Notes under the pieces: model-generated | What the model was told of the DNA's origin: nothing | What the model saw: the letters and a program-made list of their open reading frames with translations, nothing else | The model's database searches: none | NCBI GenBank assembly: GCA_947095535.1 | Contig: OX352774.1 | Coordinates: forward strand, 236,989,825-237,053,824 | Source: Poecilobothrus nobilitatus | Taxonomy: Eukaryota > Arthropoda > Insecta > Diptera > Dolichopodidae | Direction of reading: 5' to 3' | Length of the DNA stretch: 64,000 nt | Program-made: the position numbers and the translations under genes | In this document: piece after piece, positions 1 through 10,668 of the stretch | How positions within the stretch are numbered: position 1 is the first letter of the stretch | Layout: every line of letters starts with the position of its first letter

Positions 1-44
1 AATAAATTTCTTTACCAAATTCAATATTTTTTTTTTTATATAAA

Positions 45-112
45 AATATTCTATGTTCTCTCAAAAAGTAATACTCCCTGATTTCAAATCCAACTGATCC
101 AAAGAATCAATT
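45..112 (+). repeat. Minisatellite family C, single diverged unit
   Basis: The stretch reads, with gaps, like the recurring unit found at 50.2-50.8 kb and 63.06-63.27 kb: a TATTCT/GGAAAAAG-type start, then CCCTGATTT, then AATCCAACT. The orientation is the same as at 63 kb. It is one degenerate unit at the very edge of the window, so more units may lie to the left. The stretch 113-430 shows no recognisable feature apart from a few GAGATT/CTC words that weakly recall the terminal modules of the 61.6-kb element. Confidence 0.45.
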
Positions 113-429
113 TATTTTCAGTTTTTAAAAGAAGTTGATTTTCTCATTAACTTCGCTTGAGATTCACTTTTCGGTGATGTGAATTGATACCATTGTAAAA
201 TGAATTTAACAAAAAGAAACGAAAAACTAAAAAAATAAGGAAACATTATCTTAGTTTTTTTTTAGAAAATCACTCATGTGAAATATTTATATAAACCTAA
301 AAACGTGAGGTTTATAAGGACATAATTAAGTTCTCTTTGTAGATACTTTTATTGTCTTGTCATAATTTTATAAAATTATAATAATATAAAAAATGATTCT
401 TCAGCTATAGATAACTTTTCTGACTCATA

Positions 430-1140
430 AAAATGTACCTATTTCATTCTGTCTGTCTGTCCATCTGGATGCTTATAAAACTTCTGCAACAATCGAAATA
501 GAGGAAACATATTTTACCTACGGATAGAGATATCGCAAAAAAATTAATTTTATGAAACAACATTTTTATGTAGATCCACCTTTGACGGAGTACAGTCCCC
601 AAAAGTTTAAAAAAACCCTTAATTGATTACATTGTCAAAATACAAGTTCTGTAAAATATATCTTCAATATTTTATTTCTATATAAGATATATATTCATTT
701 TGGCGGAAACGTCAAACGATATCAGCTTTTATAAGCTTTCTAAATACATATATACTAAATAAATAATATGTACTTTTATCATACGATATGTCCAACATTT
801 TTGGGCTCTTCTATTTTTGAAACGACTTCAGGGACAAATTTTGAGAGGAGTTAAATAAGTTATTTCAGAAAATATTTTTGTGTTGCCCTCTGTTTAGAAG
901 CTTTAATGGGTCAAAAACTCAAAATTCCCTATTTTTAAAGACATGTAACTTGAACACTTTTTTTATTTTTGTTAACAACTTTTCTTAGTAATATAGAGTT
1001 ACCTTAAAATTGATGTGTAAACATGATTTTTCCCAATTTTTCTAACGATTTTCTAACAATTTTTATATTATTATACATTTTATTTTAAATGTGCATGTTT
1101 GAAAACCGTTAATTTGTCATTCCTTGTTTTTAAAACATCT
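430..1140 (+). repeat. Family A dispersed repeat, copy 1 (one core unit)
   Basis: The head at about 440-520 carries CTGTCTGTCTGTCC followed by AAAACTTCTGCAAC. The matching head at about 61824-61862 has GTCCGTCCGTCC and then AAAACTTCTACACC. Downstream landmarks occur in the same order in both copies: ACGGAGTACAG near 575, CGGAAACGTCA near 703, CCCTATTTTTAAA near 928 followed by ATGTAACTTG, and GTGCATGTTTGAAAACCGTT near 1091. The head-to-end span is about 690 bp, against about 1245 bp at 61.8-63.06 kb, as expected if this copy has one 477-bp core unit fewer. There is no coding potential. It is probably a non-autonomous mobile element; its superfamily is unknown. Confidence 0.65.
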
Positions 1141-3383
1141 GAAAAATGTTATTCAATATTTTTAGTTGAATCTCAGACTGACCAACAACGTGTTTTTTAA
1201 GCGTGTAAAGGGATGATATATTTACCAAGATATTAAGAATAACTTCTCCACAAATTGGAAAATTTTAAATCAAATTCTCGCAAACTACTTGTGTGCAATA
1301 TAAAACCTGTCCTTATCTATATTCTAAGATTTAGTTTTTAGTTTTCAAAGCATTAATATTCTTTGATTCTGAACACCAATTGAATACTTAAAATTCAATA
1401 AAGTTTTTCAGAGCAATTCACATATAATAAGAGTAAAAAGATTTTGTTGTAAAAAATACAACAAATATTTATTTTACTTTTGTTATTTTAATTACCCTTT
1501 ACAAATAAATTACTTAGAATACCACCATTGATTGCAGAATTTCAACTATTTTAAGGTAACAAAAAAAAAAAAAAAAACATAAAGAGAAAATAAAGAAATC
1601 TATCATTTGTCCCAGACATTACAAAAATTGCAATAATCGTAAATATTTTCACCCTTCACATTTTCTCATTATTTTCCATTATTTTTGTTGTTATTTTTTT
1701 ATGGTTTTTTTTTTTTTTTAAATAAATTTTCCTGAAAATATCAAAACAAAATTCTCCCTTTGTATTCAGTAGGTATGTAGTAACCATTCTGTAATAATTT
1801 TAATATCTAACTATATTTTATATATAAATTTTATATACAGGTAATTTTGAAGTTCCCATAAAACATTTTTCACCTTGATTTATTTGATTTTTATTTTTAT
1901 TTATTTTTTTTTTTTAACATTCAAAAAAAAAAAAAAAAATTAAAAGAAAAACTAAAAATTCATATAGTAGCAAACCGTTTCGGTAAGGTGCACTTTTAAT
2001 GTGCAACTGAAAACAAAATAAAACTGAACTGTCGTTACTATTTTTTTTTTACTTCTCGTATAGTTATGAAAAAAAAACCTTACTACTTTTAAAATGTATA
2101 TTTTTTTATGACCGATGTATATTTGTATTATATATTATACTAGTATTGCCAAATTGTTTAAAATTTAAAATTTATTATATTCAATACAGTACAAACGAAT
2201 AGACATTTGTTTTTCATAGAGAATAGTAACCAAATCTAAATAATACTACAGTTTAGCTTTTAGATAAAGATTAGTTGCTAGGATTAGATAATAAACCGGT
2301 GTTATGGAAAAGAGGTGATTGTAAATTAAGAAGTAATTCTGGAAGATAATGTATAATACTAAAGGTAAATAAAGATTTATCACTTGACTAAAAATGTACA
2401 TAAGAACAATACAATAGTAAAAATAAAAAAAGAGCCTGACAAATCTGAAGAAGTCTTGATAAAAATTGATGAAAGAAAAACTTAAAAGAAACCGGTTTGA
2501 AAATAACAATTATTTCTAGAGTTTTTTTACGCTTTTAAATAATTGTAGTAACAGCTCCAAAGCATTGTTATTAAAAGTAAATATTTCTGTAGAAAATGAA
2601 TGAAAATAAAGGAATACAAAAATTCAATAAAAACTTTATTTTTATTAAATTTAGAGAATTTGGTTACCCTAATACGTATAAATATAAAAATTAGTTGTAT
2701 TAAAGGTGCTATCATTTTAATGTTAGTTATAGGAAATTTCAAGAAAAGTGGAAAGAAAAAGAAATAAAAAAAAAAATTCCATCTTACTGGGTCGTTTCCT
2801 TAATATTTTTTATTTTCTCCGTATTTTATTTTTTGCTTTCGTATTTTTTTTTAAAGCTTAAGGACATTAAAACAGAAAATATAATTTTTTTTTTTAATTT
2901 TTTATATTCTTTTTTTCACTGGTTCTTTTTTCTTTTACCACTATATGAAAGCAATAAAACAGAAAAATAATTGCAACTGTTCTATATAACGATCGAGTCC
3001 TTCTTTGGCTTAAGTAGTAAATTTTCTTTAAATTCATATTTTCTGGAAAAAAATAACATTGACTATACAATATAAAAAATGGTACAACACGGTTTTATAG
3101 AATGTAAAATGAACAAAATAAACAAAATAGAGGGGCAAAAAAAAACAAAAGATTTTCCATCTCCTACTGAAAATTGTCTAGGTCAAAACATAAATTTTAA
3201 CATTTTGTTATTATATTTTCCTCTTTTTTAATTTATTTTAACAATTATGATATAAATAAGTAGTTTTTATTTATTTTTAACACATAAATTTGTGTACATT
3301 GATGAACATTAATCAAAAAAAAAAAAAAGATTTAAAATATAAGAAATATTTTTAGGTTAACATTTTTTTTTTGTAGGGTTACG
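1141..3383. other. AT-rich stretch without recognised features
   Basis: Long A and T runs (for example near 1560, 1705, 1922, 2042 and 2881) separate otherwise unstructured AT-rich sequence. Two short reverse open frames at 2246-2742 are made of Phe, Tyr, Ile and Leu codons, with no motif and no splice context, and are not supported as genes. I see no repeat shared with the other parts of the window. Confidence 0.6.
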
Positions 3384-4059
3384 AATGCTCGTATTTTAAA
3401 ATCATATTCTTCAAAATTTCGTTTTATAAAAAATCGCCTTTTTTTATAATTTCGTTTTTTAAAATTTCTTTTCTGAAAACTACGTTTCTTCAAATCTCTT
3501 TTTGTTTTCAAATGTCACAAAATCTTTTTTTTTTTTTTTTTTGTACAAAAAATACAGCAAAACTAAAAAGAACGTTAGTATAAGATGCGAGCATTGGTAC
3601 CTATCCCGAAATATGTATGAGCAGCCCTTATTATTTTATATGCTTTTTCTCAAAATTGTTTTAAATGCATTGTTGTATTATTTTAAATAATTAGGAGAAG
3701 GATTTTACAGTTTGTTAAAAATCAGGGTTTCAATAATTTATTTTGATGAGGTTTTGAAGGCCCACTATTTTAAATGCTCTTTTTTTTGAAATTATTTGAA
3801 ATCCTTTTTATTGAAATATGTATATGTAAAAAAATAATTATACAAGGAATTTTACAGATAGTTAGAAAATCCGGATTCAAAATCTTTTCCAGAATTATAT
3901 ATATGTATATGTGAGATTCACATAAATTTAATTTAAGAAATGAGGTGCCAATTTAATATAAATTTTTTTGCTTTTATTTAAAAAATGAAAAACAAAATCG
4001 AAGTTTTTAAAAAACGAGATTTTATTTAATGAAAAGCTAGATTTTAAGATAGGAGCATT
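3384..4059. mobile_element. Inverted-repeat element carrying family C minisatellite units
   Basis: The left end (3384-3404) begins AATGCTCGTATTTTAAAATC. The reverse complement of the right end (4038-4059) begins AATGCTCCTATCTTAAAATC. These agree at 18 of the first 21 positions. Similarity continues inward, with TTTCGTTTT on the left and TCTCGTTTTTT on the right after complementing. Inside, reverse-orientation family C units occur at about 3687-3735 (GATTTTACAG then ATCAGGG) and 3842-3905 (AATTTTACAG, then ATCCGGATT, then TTTTCCAGAAT). No transposase frame is present, so it looks like a non-autonomous DNA element of about 680 bp. I could not define a target-site duplication. Confidence 0.6.
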
Positions 4060-5245
4060 TATAGTTAACCCATGTTTTTAAATTTTAAAAATTAATATTT
4101 ATTTATTCCAAAAAAGTAAAAAATTGTGCACCTTAAATAACATATAAAATTCTATGAAAAATCTTAAAATAATTAAAACATAAAAATTAAATTAATTTAC
4201 TTACGATCATAAATTTGATGAAATGTAATTTTAATTTACATATTTATATTATATGAATTTTACCTGGAAAAAGAAAAAAGAATTTAAATTAATAAGTATC
4301 TTAAATAAAAATAAAAATTCATATAAACATTTTCATATTTTTTCACCCAATTTTAAATTAAGATATCGATATTTTCAATTAAAGTCTAAATAATTTAAAT
4401 GTAAAAATTCGGTATTTTACATTATTTTTTTTGGAGATTTTTAATCTAATAACCGAATGAAAAAGATTTTTAACTTAAAATTATCGTATCATATGGGTAC
4501 TTAAGTTATATGCAAAAGAAATGTCCCTAGATTGTTCTTTTAGATGGTCCTTTTGGAAAACTCCTTAGAATTCAAGTTTTAAAAACTTAGAATTCTAAGT
4601 TTTTAAGCTAAGAAAGTCTCTAGATGTAATCGAATTCTAGAGACTTTCAGAATTTAGCAAAATTTGAGAAAATTGTAGATTACTGCTAATCATATTTTTT
4701 TTTTAAGATTTTAAAGTGCAATAAATCACCAATCAATTTGTTATTTAGTTACAAATCTTTATGAATATTTTTTATTATACATATATCAATATGAACATTC
4801 AATCATTCCCTATATAAAAACAACAGTTAATTTTCAAATCGAAAGGAGGAGTAATGGAAAATACTATTAAACTTTTTGTTCATATTTGTTTTATACGCCT
4901 AAAAGTTTGCAATCTAATGTTTAAAGATTTAAGAGATATCTTTTTAAACATTTTAATAAAAACTAAAACAATTCACTTTAAATGTAATTTAAAAATAAAA
5001 ACTAAATACAATTTTTTTTCGCATTTAATAAAATAATATGTAGCTATACATTATATTAAAATTTTTTTTTGTAAAAATTTTTTTTTAGTTTTGAACATTT
5101 ATATTTATTTCTTTTTCGTTTTCTTGTGTTAAATTTTGTCTCCCAATACAAAAATTGAAAATTTTTTTTTTTTTTTCTAAAATTTGTAAAACGAAAATCA
5201 ATTTTTGATTGAATTGACAAAATTTTTACTGCAACATTTACCTCG
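4060..5245. other. AT-rich stretch with one strong hairpin
   Basis: The sequence is mostly featureless, with local self-complementary segments around AGAATTC between 4565 and 4600 and a perfect hairpin at 4612-4648 (listed separately). The open frame at 4854-5036 has no recognisable motif, and its codons follow the base composition, so I do not support it as a gene. Confidence 0.5.
4612..4648. repeat. Perfect 13-bp hairpin
   Basis: GAAAGTCTCTAGA at 4612-4624 pairs perfectly with TCTAGAGACTTTC at 4636-4648 across an 11-base loop. An outer GCTAA/TTAGC pair extends it, with four unpaired bases on one side. It could be the inner remnant of a small inverted-repeat element or a chance palindrome. 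No transcription signal around it suggests a function. Confidence 0.7.
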
Positions 5246-5305
5246 ATGTCAATAATTCATTTGAATTTAACAGCAAAAAATTATAAAAAAAAGAAAAAAC
5301 TCAAA

Positions 5306-5500
5306 ATGAAAAAAAAAAAAAACATTTCTCAAATGTTTGTCATATGTACAATAATTTTTTTTTTTTTTCAATTTTTTTCTACAATTCAAAATATTAGCTT
5401 GAATGCAGTAAATGATGAAGAAACAACAACAACAACAGCCAGCAATAAGAGCAAAAATAACAACTACTACAATTATTTAGTAGCAACTGCTGCCGCATGA
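5306..5500 (+). CDS. Candidate signal-peptide-bearing exon or small ORF, unrecognised
   Basis: The open frame starts at 5246, but the ATG at 5306 is preferred because it is preceded by CAAA, a good insect start context. From this start the 64-residue product has a basic beginning (MKKKKN), a hydrophobic core at about residues 10-26 ending near QFFSTIQ, a short acidic stretch (NDEE), and then Thr-, Asn- and Ala-rich low complexity before a stop. That order resembles a secreted protein's signal peptide followed by a spacer. Much of the core comes from a T run, so the resemblance may be accidental. A weak GTAGCA donor word lies near the end at about 5480. No family was recognised; I rate it as a possible first coding exon only. 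Confidence 0.25.
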   Translation: MKKKKNISQMFVICTIIFFFFQFFSTIQNISLNAVNDEETTTTTASNKSKNNNYYNYLVATAAA

Positions 5501-5583
5501 ATAAAAATGTCACATGCGATTCCGAAAATTTTCTTGATTTCTTTTTTATTTTTGCAATGCATTGAATTGCTCATACGACTATC

Positions 5584-5630
5584 ACGATGATGATGATGAT
5601 GATGATGATGACGACGATAACGATGACGAG
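5584..5630 (+). repeat. GAT/GAC trinucleotide microsatellite
   Basis: About eight uninterrupted GAT units are followed by mixed GAC/GAT variants. It lies about 90 bases after the signal-peptide-like frame and about 280 bases before a LINE remnant. It is a simple slippage repeat with no coding context in any frame. Confidence 0.9.
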
Positions 5631-5861
5631 TAGGAATATGAAATAGTAAATAAGTAAAAATAGCAACAAAACTAACAACATCAAAATATAATAAATATGA
5701 ATTATGAAAATAAAAATACAGTATTGGACATAATATAGTTAATAAATTTTTTTTTCTATAAGTCAGATTTTGTCCTTAGATATTAGATATTTTGCTAATT
5801 TTTTAGCAAGGCTGAAGTCAGACTTAAGATGAACATGGGGATGATGTACCGTTTGAAGATG

Positions 5862-6445
5862 TATTGAAGTTCAATTATCTGGGACGTATATAGCTACAAC
5901 CGGGGGTGAAGTCTTAGAAAATGCTGATAATGATAAAATCAAGAAAGTCACAGCGTTATTTGCTAGACTGTGGAAAATATGTCGATCATACCAAATTAAT
6001 AGAGTAACAAAACTTAGAATGTTCGAAGTATAAGTAAAATCAGTCTGGCTATATGGCAGAGAAACATGATTAGTCACAGCAAAAATTATACAGAAGTTTC
6101 AAGTATTCCTGAACAGGTGCACATTATATGTAGAATATTAGGGATACGGAGAATATCAAACCAAAATTCGAGGAAATGACAAAGCATTAACCACTGACAT
6201 AGAGCTAGTCATCGAAGAAAGAAAATATTACTAGGTAAAGTACACTAAGAAAAACAATTCGATTCGTAACTAAGATCTCGATTAAAATCATAAAGAGAAA
6301 GAAAAGTGGGAAGATGTAAAACTGTATGGAGAAGAACAATAACATCACAATAAAAGAATCAAACAAGGACACAATTAATAACACAAAATAGAGTTAGATA
6401 CAGAGGCTTAGACTATGTTCCACAAGAGAGTAGAAACGGGGAAAA
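5862..6445 (+). pseudogene. Decayed LINE reverse-transcriptase C-terminal region
   Basis: Conceptual translation across frameshifts recovers landmarks of the C-terminal part of insect endonuclease/reverse-transcriptase proteins. First comes KFNYLGRI (about 5866-5889), matching the conserved F-x-YLG-x-I. In the adjacent frame ALFARLWK and TKLRMFEV are followed by VKSVWLYGRETW (about 6034-6069), matching the K-S-V-L-L-Y-G-x-E-T-W motif. After a diverged part, a segment near 6299-6350 reads KVGRCKTVWRRTI, like the Lys/Gly-Arg-Pro-Lys-x-x-W-R-R motif near the protein end, and then QNRVRYRGLDY (about 6389-6420) resembles the terminal A-x-x-R-x-x-W-R element. Several stops and at least one frameshift show it is dead. 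Only the 3' part is present, as is usual for 5'-truncated LINEs. The exact clade (CR1, L2 or RTE-like) is not resolved. Confidence 0.8.
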
Positions 6446-7435
6446 CAATATTGTTTTGATTTAATTCCTTATAACTTTTGTATTATTTATAAGTTTTCTG
6501 ATTCGATCGAATTTTTTTCCTGAATTGACGAATTGATTTTTAAAATCAAACCAAAATTTAATTAAAAATATTTTAATTTTCACACTGAAAGAATTCAAAA
6601 TAAATAATTAAAGTACGTCCTAACTTATTACGTAAATATTTCGTCCAATACTGTGTAAAAAACAAAATAGGTTTACAAAAAAATTTGAACTTACATATAT
6701 TTTTATTTTATTTTTTATTTTTAATTTTCTTGCGACAAAAGTGTAAATTTTTCATAGCACCTCTTATATCCTTCTATTAAAATTACAGCATTTTCTTCTA
6801 TTACATAACTCAGCTAAACTAACTTCTTGGATAATAATAATATGTGAATTTTTTCTGAATGATATATGGATTAACTGCATTTTTTTTTTTTTTTTCAATA
6901 AAAATTCCATTAGGTATATTTTAATTTATACCGTTTTAAAAAAATAATAAAATAAAATAAATAAAATTGTATAATGGGTATTTCCCACTTACCATTTTAG
7001 TAAATGAAGTCAATTTAATAGAATTTTTTTATTTTCAAGGATTATAATGAATGGGTAATTCAAGAGGTGAGGCGATTAAACAAATCAAAATCTGTTAAAT
7101 TTTTCTTTTTAAAAATACAATCATATTTATATATCTATAATCTACTACTAATAATTCACTTCTCATTTAAGTTTCTTTTGCAAACTCTCCTTTTGCTTTA
7201 TCGGTATGTCGTACAAAGCTTATTATATTTGTTGTGATGATGGTTATCGTACACTATGTTAATCCAAGTCAATTTTATTTAAAAGAAAATATATATATAT
7301 AATATGCTCATCCTATCGCAAATATAATAACAGTATTTCAAATCAAATTAAAACTTCTTTTATATAATAGCAACCCCTACAAGTATGCAATCGATTCTTG
7401 TATAATGATATATTTTACAAATAAATTTAGTGGCC
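6446..7435. other. AT-rich stretch without recognised features
   Basis: A/T runs and unstructured AT-rich sequence follow the LINE tail. No TSD-like match to the 5' side of the LINE remnant was found. No coding or RNA signal was seen. Confidence 0.5.
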
Positions 7436-7439
7436 TATT

Positions 7440-7770
7440 AATTTTATTTAGTTTCGGTGGCCTACTGAATAAGCAAGTGGCTTATTAACCGAGGGAGAAA
7501 GTTTTATTAATTGAAAACAAATCCCCCTTGCTTTCAAAGTAAAATATATAGGTAATACACAATATAAGCATTAATTAATAATATAGTATTCGACCTATAT
7601 AGTGGGCTTAGTAGCCGATGTTTTTTATAATATTTCAATATCCTATGGAATTTGCAATATTAATATAATAAATAAACTGAGGAGCCTCGTTGGCCGAGTG
7701 TTTAAATAAAGTACATTGTTTGTTAACCAAGGGAAGGTCAAGGTCAAATCCTGAACGTTCTAAACTGTTT
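7440..7770 (+). repeat. tRNA-derived SINE cluster (family S2), degenerate
   Basis: Three tRNA-like heads follow one another. The first, near 7456, has GGTGGCCTACTGAATAAGC and then TTATTAACCGAGGGA. The second, near 7603, has GGCTTAGTAGCCGATG. The third, at about 7683-7755, has CCTCGTTGGCCGAGTGTTTAA, then TGTTAACCAAGGGA, then GGTCAAATCC. GGCCGAGTG and GGTCAAATCC resemble the internal A and B promoter boxes of class II (Ser/Leu-type) tRNA genes. The body between the first two heads shares CCCTTGC and GTAAAATATA with the copy at 33 kb. No acceptor stem closes, so these are SINE relics and not tRNA genes. Confidence 0.6.
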
Positions 7771-10530
7771 TTTTTTTTTTTGACAGTTTCTTGAATGGCC
7801 TTCTATTCTCAATTTTGAATTGCTTTTTTGAAGGAACATTCTAATCATGTAATGTATTCTTTAATTAAAATTGGATGAGCAAAAGTTTAATTATATTATT
7901 ACGAAAAGATATTTTATTTCTAAAAGCAGATTTTTGGAAAATTTTAGATTCTAAACAGATAGGCAGCTTACCATAGTATGAATTGGAGAAAAAAAAGTAA
8001 AATATTTTAAATACATTATAAATGTTTGGAATTTCAAATGTGTGGCTAGTAATAAATCAGACAGTGGTTTTTCTAATAATATTTAGACACACTTAAAATG
8101 GTTACAAGTCACGAATGGTAATAAAAAATTGTAAACTATGAGATCTGAAATTTACTACATTTATAAGTGAATGGTACAAGTTAAAAAAACAAACGGAATA
8201 AAAAATTAAAATTATTTCGTTTTCCTTGCTCCTTTTTACTTTCTATTTTTCTTATTTTTATTTTTGTTTTTGTTTTTTTTTTTTTTGTTACTTCTTTTAT
8301 TTTCTTAGTTTGGTGCTTGCTTTAAAATTAAAATTAAAAGGAAAATTTGAAAAAAAAATTTAAGAAAGTTGTAAAGGTTATAGATATTATAATATTTTCC
8401 TTTAGGAGTTTTTTTTTTCTTTTTTTCTTTAATTTTCCATTTCTTTAACATTGATGAATATGTCTACATTAGATTGTTTAAAATATTTATTTTTACGTTT
8501 TTTGTAGTAAATTTCTAAATTTGTTTAAGTTTCAAATACAATGCAATAGTCATTTAATAAAAATTTAGAATAAGAAATCAATAAAGATGTTTTATTCTAA
8601 AAATATCAAAATTTTTAGACTCTAATTTGATATTAGATAAAATTGTTAGACTGATTGATATTTGAATCTCAAATAATATTAAAAATAGATACATAATTGA
8701 ATGTCCTATATTTTGTAAACAATAGAATTTCAAATTCACTTCACAACCCACACTTAAGTCATAAATATATTTCAAAAATACTTCTTTTTAATTATCTATT
8801 TTATTAATATCCATTTCACAACATATTGGGCCCACATATTTGGCTAAGGTATTTAATAAATAAATAAATAAATAAATAATCTCTTTTGTCTCCTGTATTA
8901 TAAACACACGATAATACATAACTTTTAATAATAGTAAGTTTTGTAGGACACAATCAAGTGCATCATCAATAATTCTCAAATCTTGTACGAAACTAAAACG
9001 GATAATTTTTATTTACAACAAAAAAAAAACGATGCCCTAAATTGAATTTTAAAATCAAACATTTTACAAAACGTCACTTTGAGTGAGAAAAAAATATCAC
9101 TCACCCTATCAAAAACACTGAACAGTGATACCGATAAAACATTTCCAAAAAACTATATTTTATAGTCCTTTCAAAAATTTGTTTTTCTTTAAAAGAAAAG
9201 AATATCACGCAGAAGTACTTTACAAGATAAGTCCTTTGCTATAGCAGAAAAACTTTTCTTTTATGTCTTATTTTTTTAAAATTAACAACAATTTAATATA
9301 TTTTGTTATAAACTTCCTTCAAAGACATCAATTTTATGATTATCCTGTCAGAAATCATATAACATATAACAAAACATTTTTTCCATATATGCAATCATAA
9401 CTTTAGAATTTTAAAAATTTTACATTAAATATTTGATTAAAGTCTCACCTGGAAGAAATTAAAACAAAAAACAACAAAAAAAAAACCTATAAACAGGTTA
9501 AATCATTTAATTGTACCAATTTAATAAACGTTATTTGATTAATAATTTTTACATTAGTTATATGTTATGTTATGTAAATTGGTGTGTGGTAATAAAATAT
9601 TTATTTTTTTTCCCCAATACCACATTATTTTTAATAAATGATTTTCTTAACACTAACAAAACCCACACATAATTGACTTACGGCGTCGTTCAATAACGAA
9701 TCACCTTTATATGACGGAAATGAAAATATAAACCATTAATACAAAAAATAAAACAATAAAATAAAAACAAAAAACACAATATACGAAATCTGATGTGAGA
9801 GAATGAAAGGGAAATAGATTGAAATGACAGGAATGAATGAAATAAAATATGATTGACATTTGTCATATACAAATTACGTGACATGCTTTAATATTTTTCA
9901 ATTTTGTCGGTATATTTTATGTTTTATTTACTTTTAAAATGTATACATATACATAATACACTAAAGAGCAAAAGTAGAACAGTGTTAATGAATTATTCAG
10001 AAAAGTATCCTGAAGGGAAATAAATAAACATATTTACTTTTAACAATTCGATTGTATTTTGTTTGAATCCTTATCAACGTTTTCAAGATCGTCATATATT
10101 ATAAATTTTACAAGAACAACATAATAATATAAGTTGTCCCTATTTTACCCTATTTAATAAAAAATTAACAAGTGGTTATTTAATAATTATAATTAATTTT
10201 CTAAACCTTTGAAGCTTTTTGAAAAATTCAATATTTTGGCAATTTTTTCATTACATTTCATCATTACGGTTTAGTGATGAATTCAGAAGAAGAAAATTTT
10301 CATATTCACGGCATCAAAGTTAAAAAAAAAAGTTTTAAGTTTATTTTAATAGTTAAGTAGATAATAGTAATAAAAATTAATATAGCTATATGTTATTTCC
10401 ACAATTTTTAAATCATGGACTATTGTCTCGTCTCCACAATTATGGTCTCGAGAGAAAATATTTATCATATCTAACGAAATCTGTTTTAGAGAAAACTAGA
10501 TTTGAAAATTTGAAAGGAAGAAAATTAGAC
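7771..10530. other. AT-rich stretch, no gene recognised
   Basis: It contains an AAAT microsatellite at 8855-8880 and A/T runs. The two neighbouring reverse open frames at 8578-8775 and 8788-8979 contain no family motif. The second flanks the AAAT repeat with slightly more complex sequence (GGGCCCACATATT near 8828) and could be the tail of an old retroposon. The sequence CCAGGTGAGA on the reverse strand near 9450 fits a splice donor, but no open exon precedes it. Confidence 0.5.
8855..8880. repeat. AAAT tetranucleotide microsatellite
   Basis: Six AATA-type units occur in a row. Such short repeats often mark the 3' tail of LINE or SINE copies. The flanking sequence on the right (8881-8990) is more complex than average but did not match the other SINEs in the window. 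Confidence 0.85.
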
Positions 10531-10539
10531 ATGTAATTC

Positions 10540-10668
10540 CTACATACGAGAAAAATAAAACTACGTACGAGAAAACCTGTACATCCTAAAGCTACATAAA
10601 GAGGATCTTTGAAAAGAGCTGCCAAAAAAAACATAAATTGTACCTAAAAAGCCGTTTCCGATTAAATG
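10540..10668 (+). pseudogene. Possible Tc1-like transposase fragment
   Basis: In one forward frame the translation gives LRTRKPVHPKA, a stop, RGSLKRAAKKNINCT, a stop, and KAVSD. This is similar in order and spacing to the Tc1-family block R-K-K-P-x-L, R-L-x-F-A-K-K-H, N-W-T and K-x-V-x-F-S-D-E, in which the final Asp is the first catalytic residue. The Trp of NWT reads as Cys, and two stops interrupt the frame. Only about 40 residues can be followed and no inverted repeats were found. The match is by eye and could be fortuitous. Confidence 0.35.

Noticed and set aside
5871..6077. Reverse open frame over the LINE remnant
   Set aside because: It is antisense to the recognisable LINE translation and is a shadow frame.
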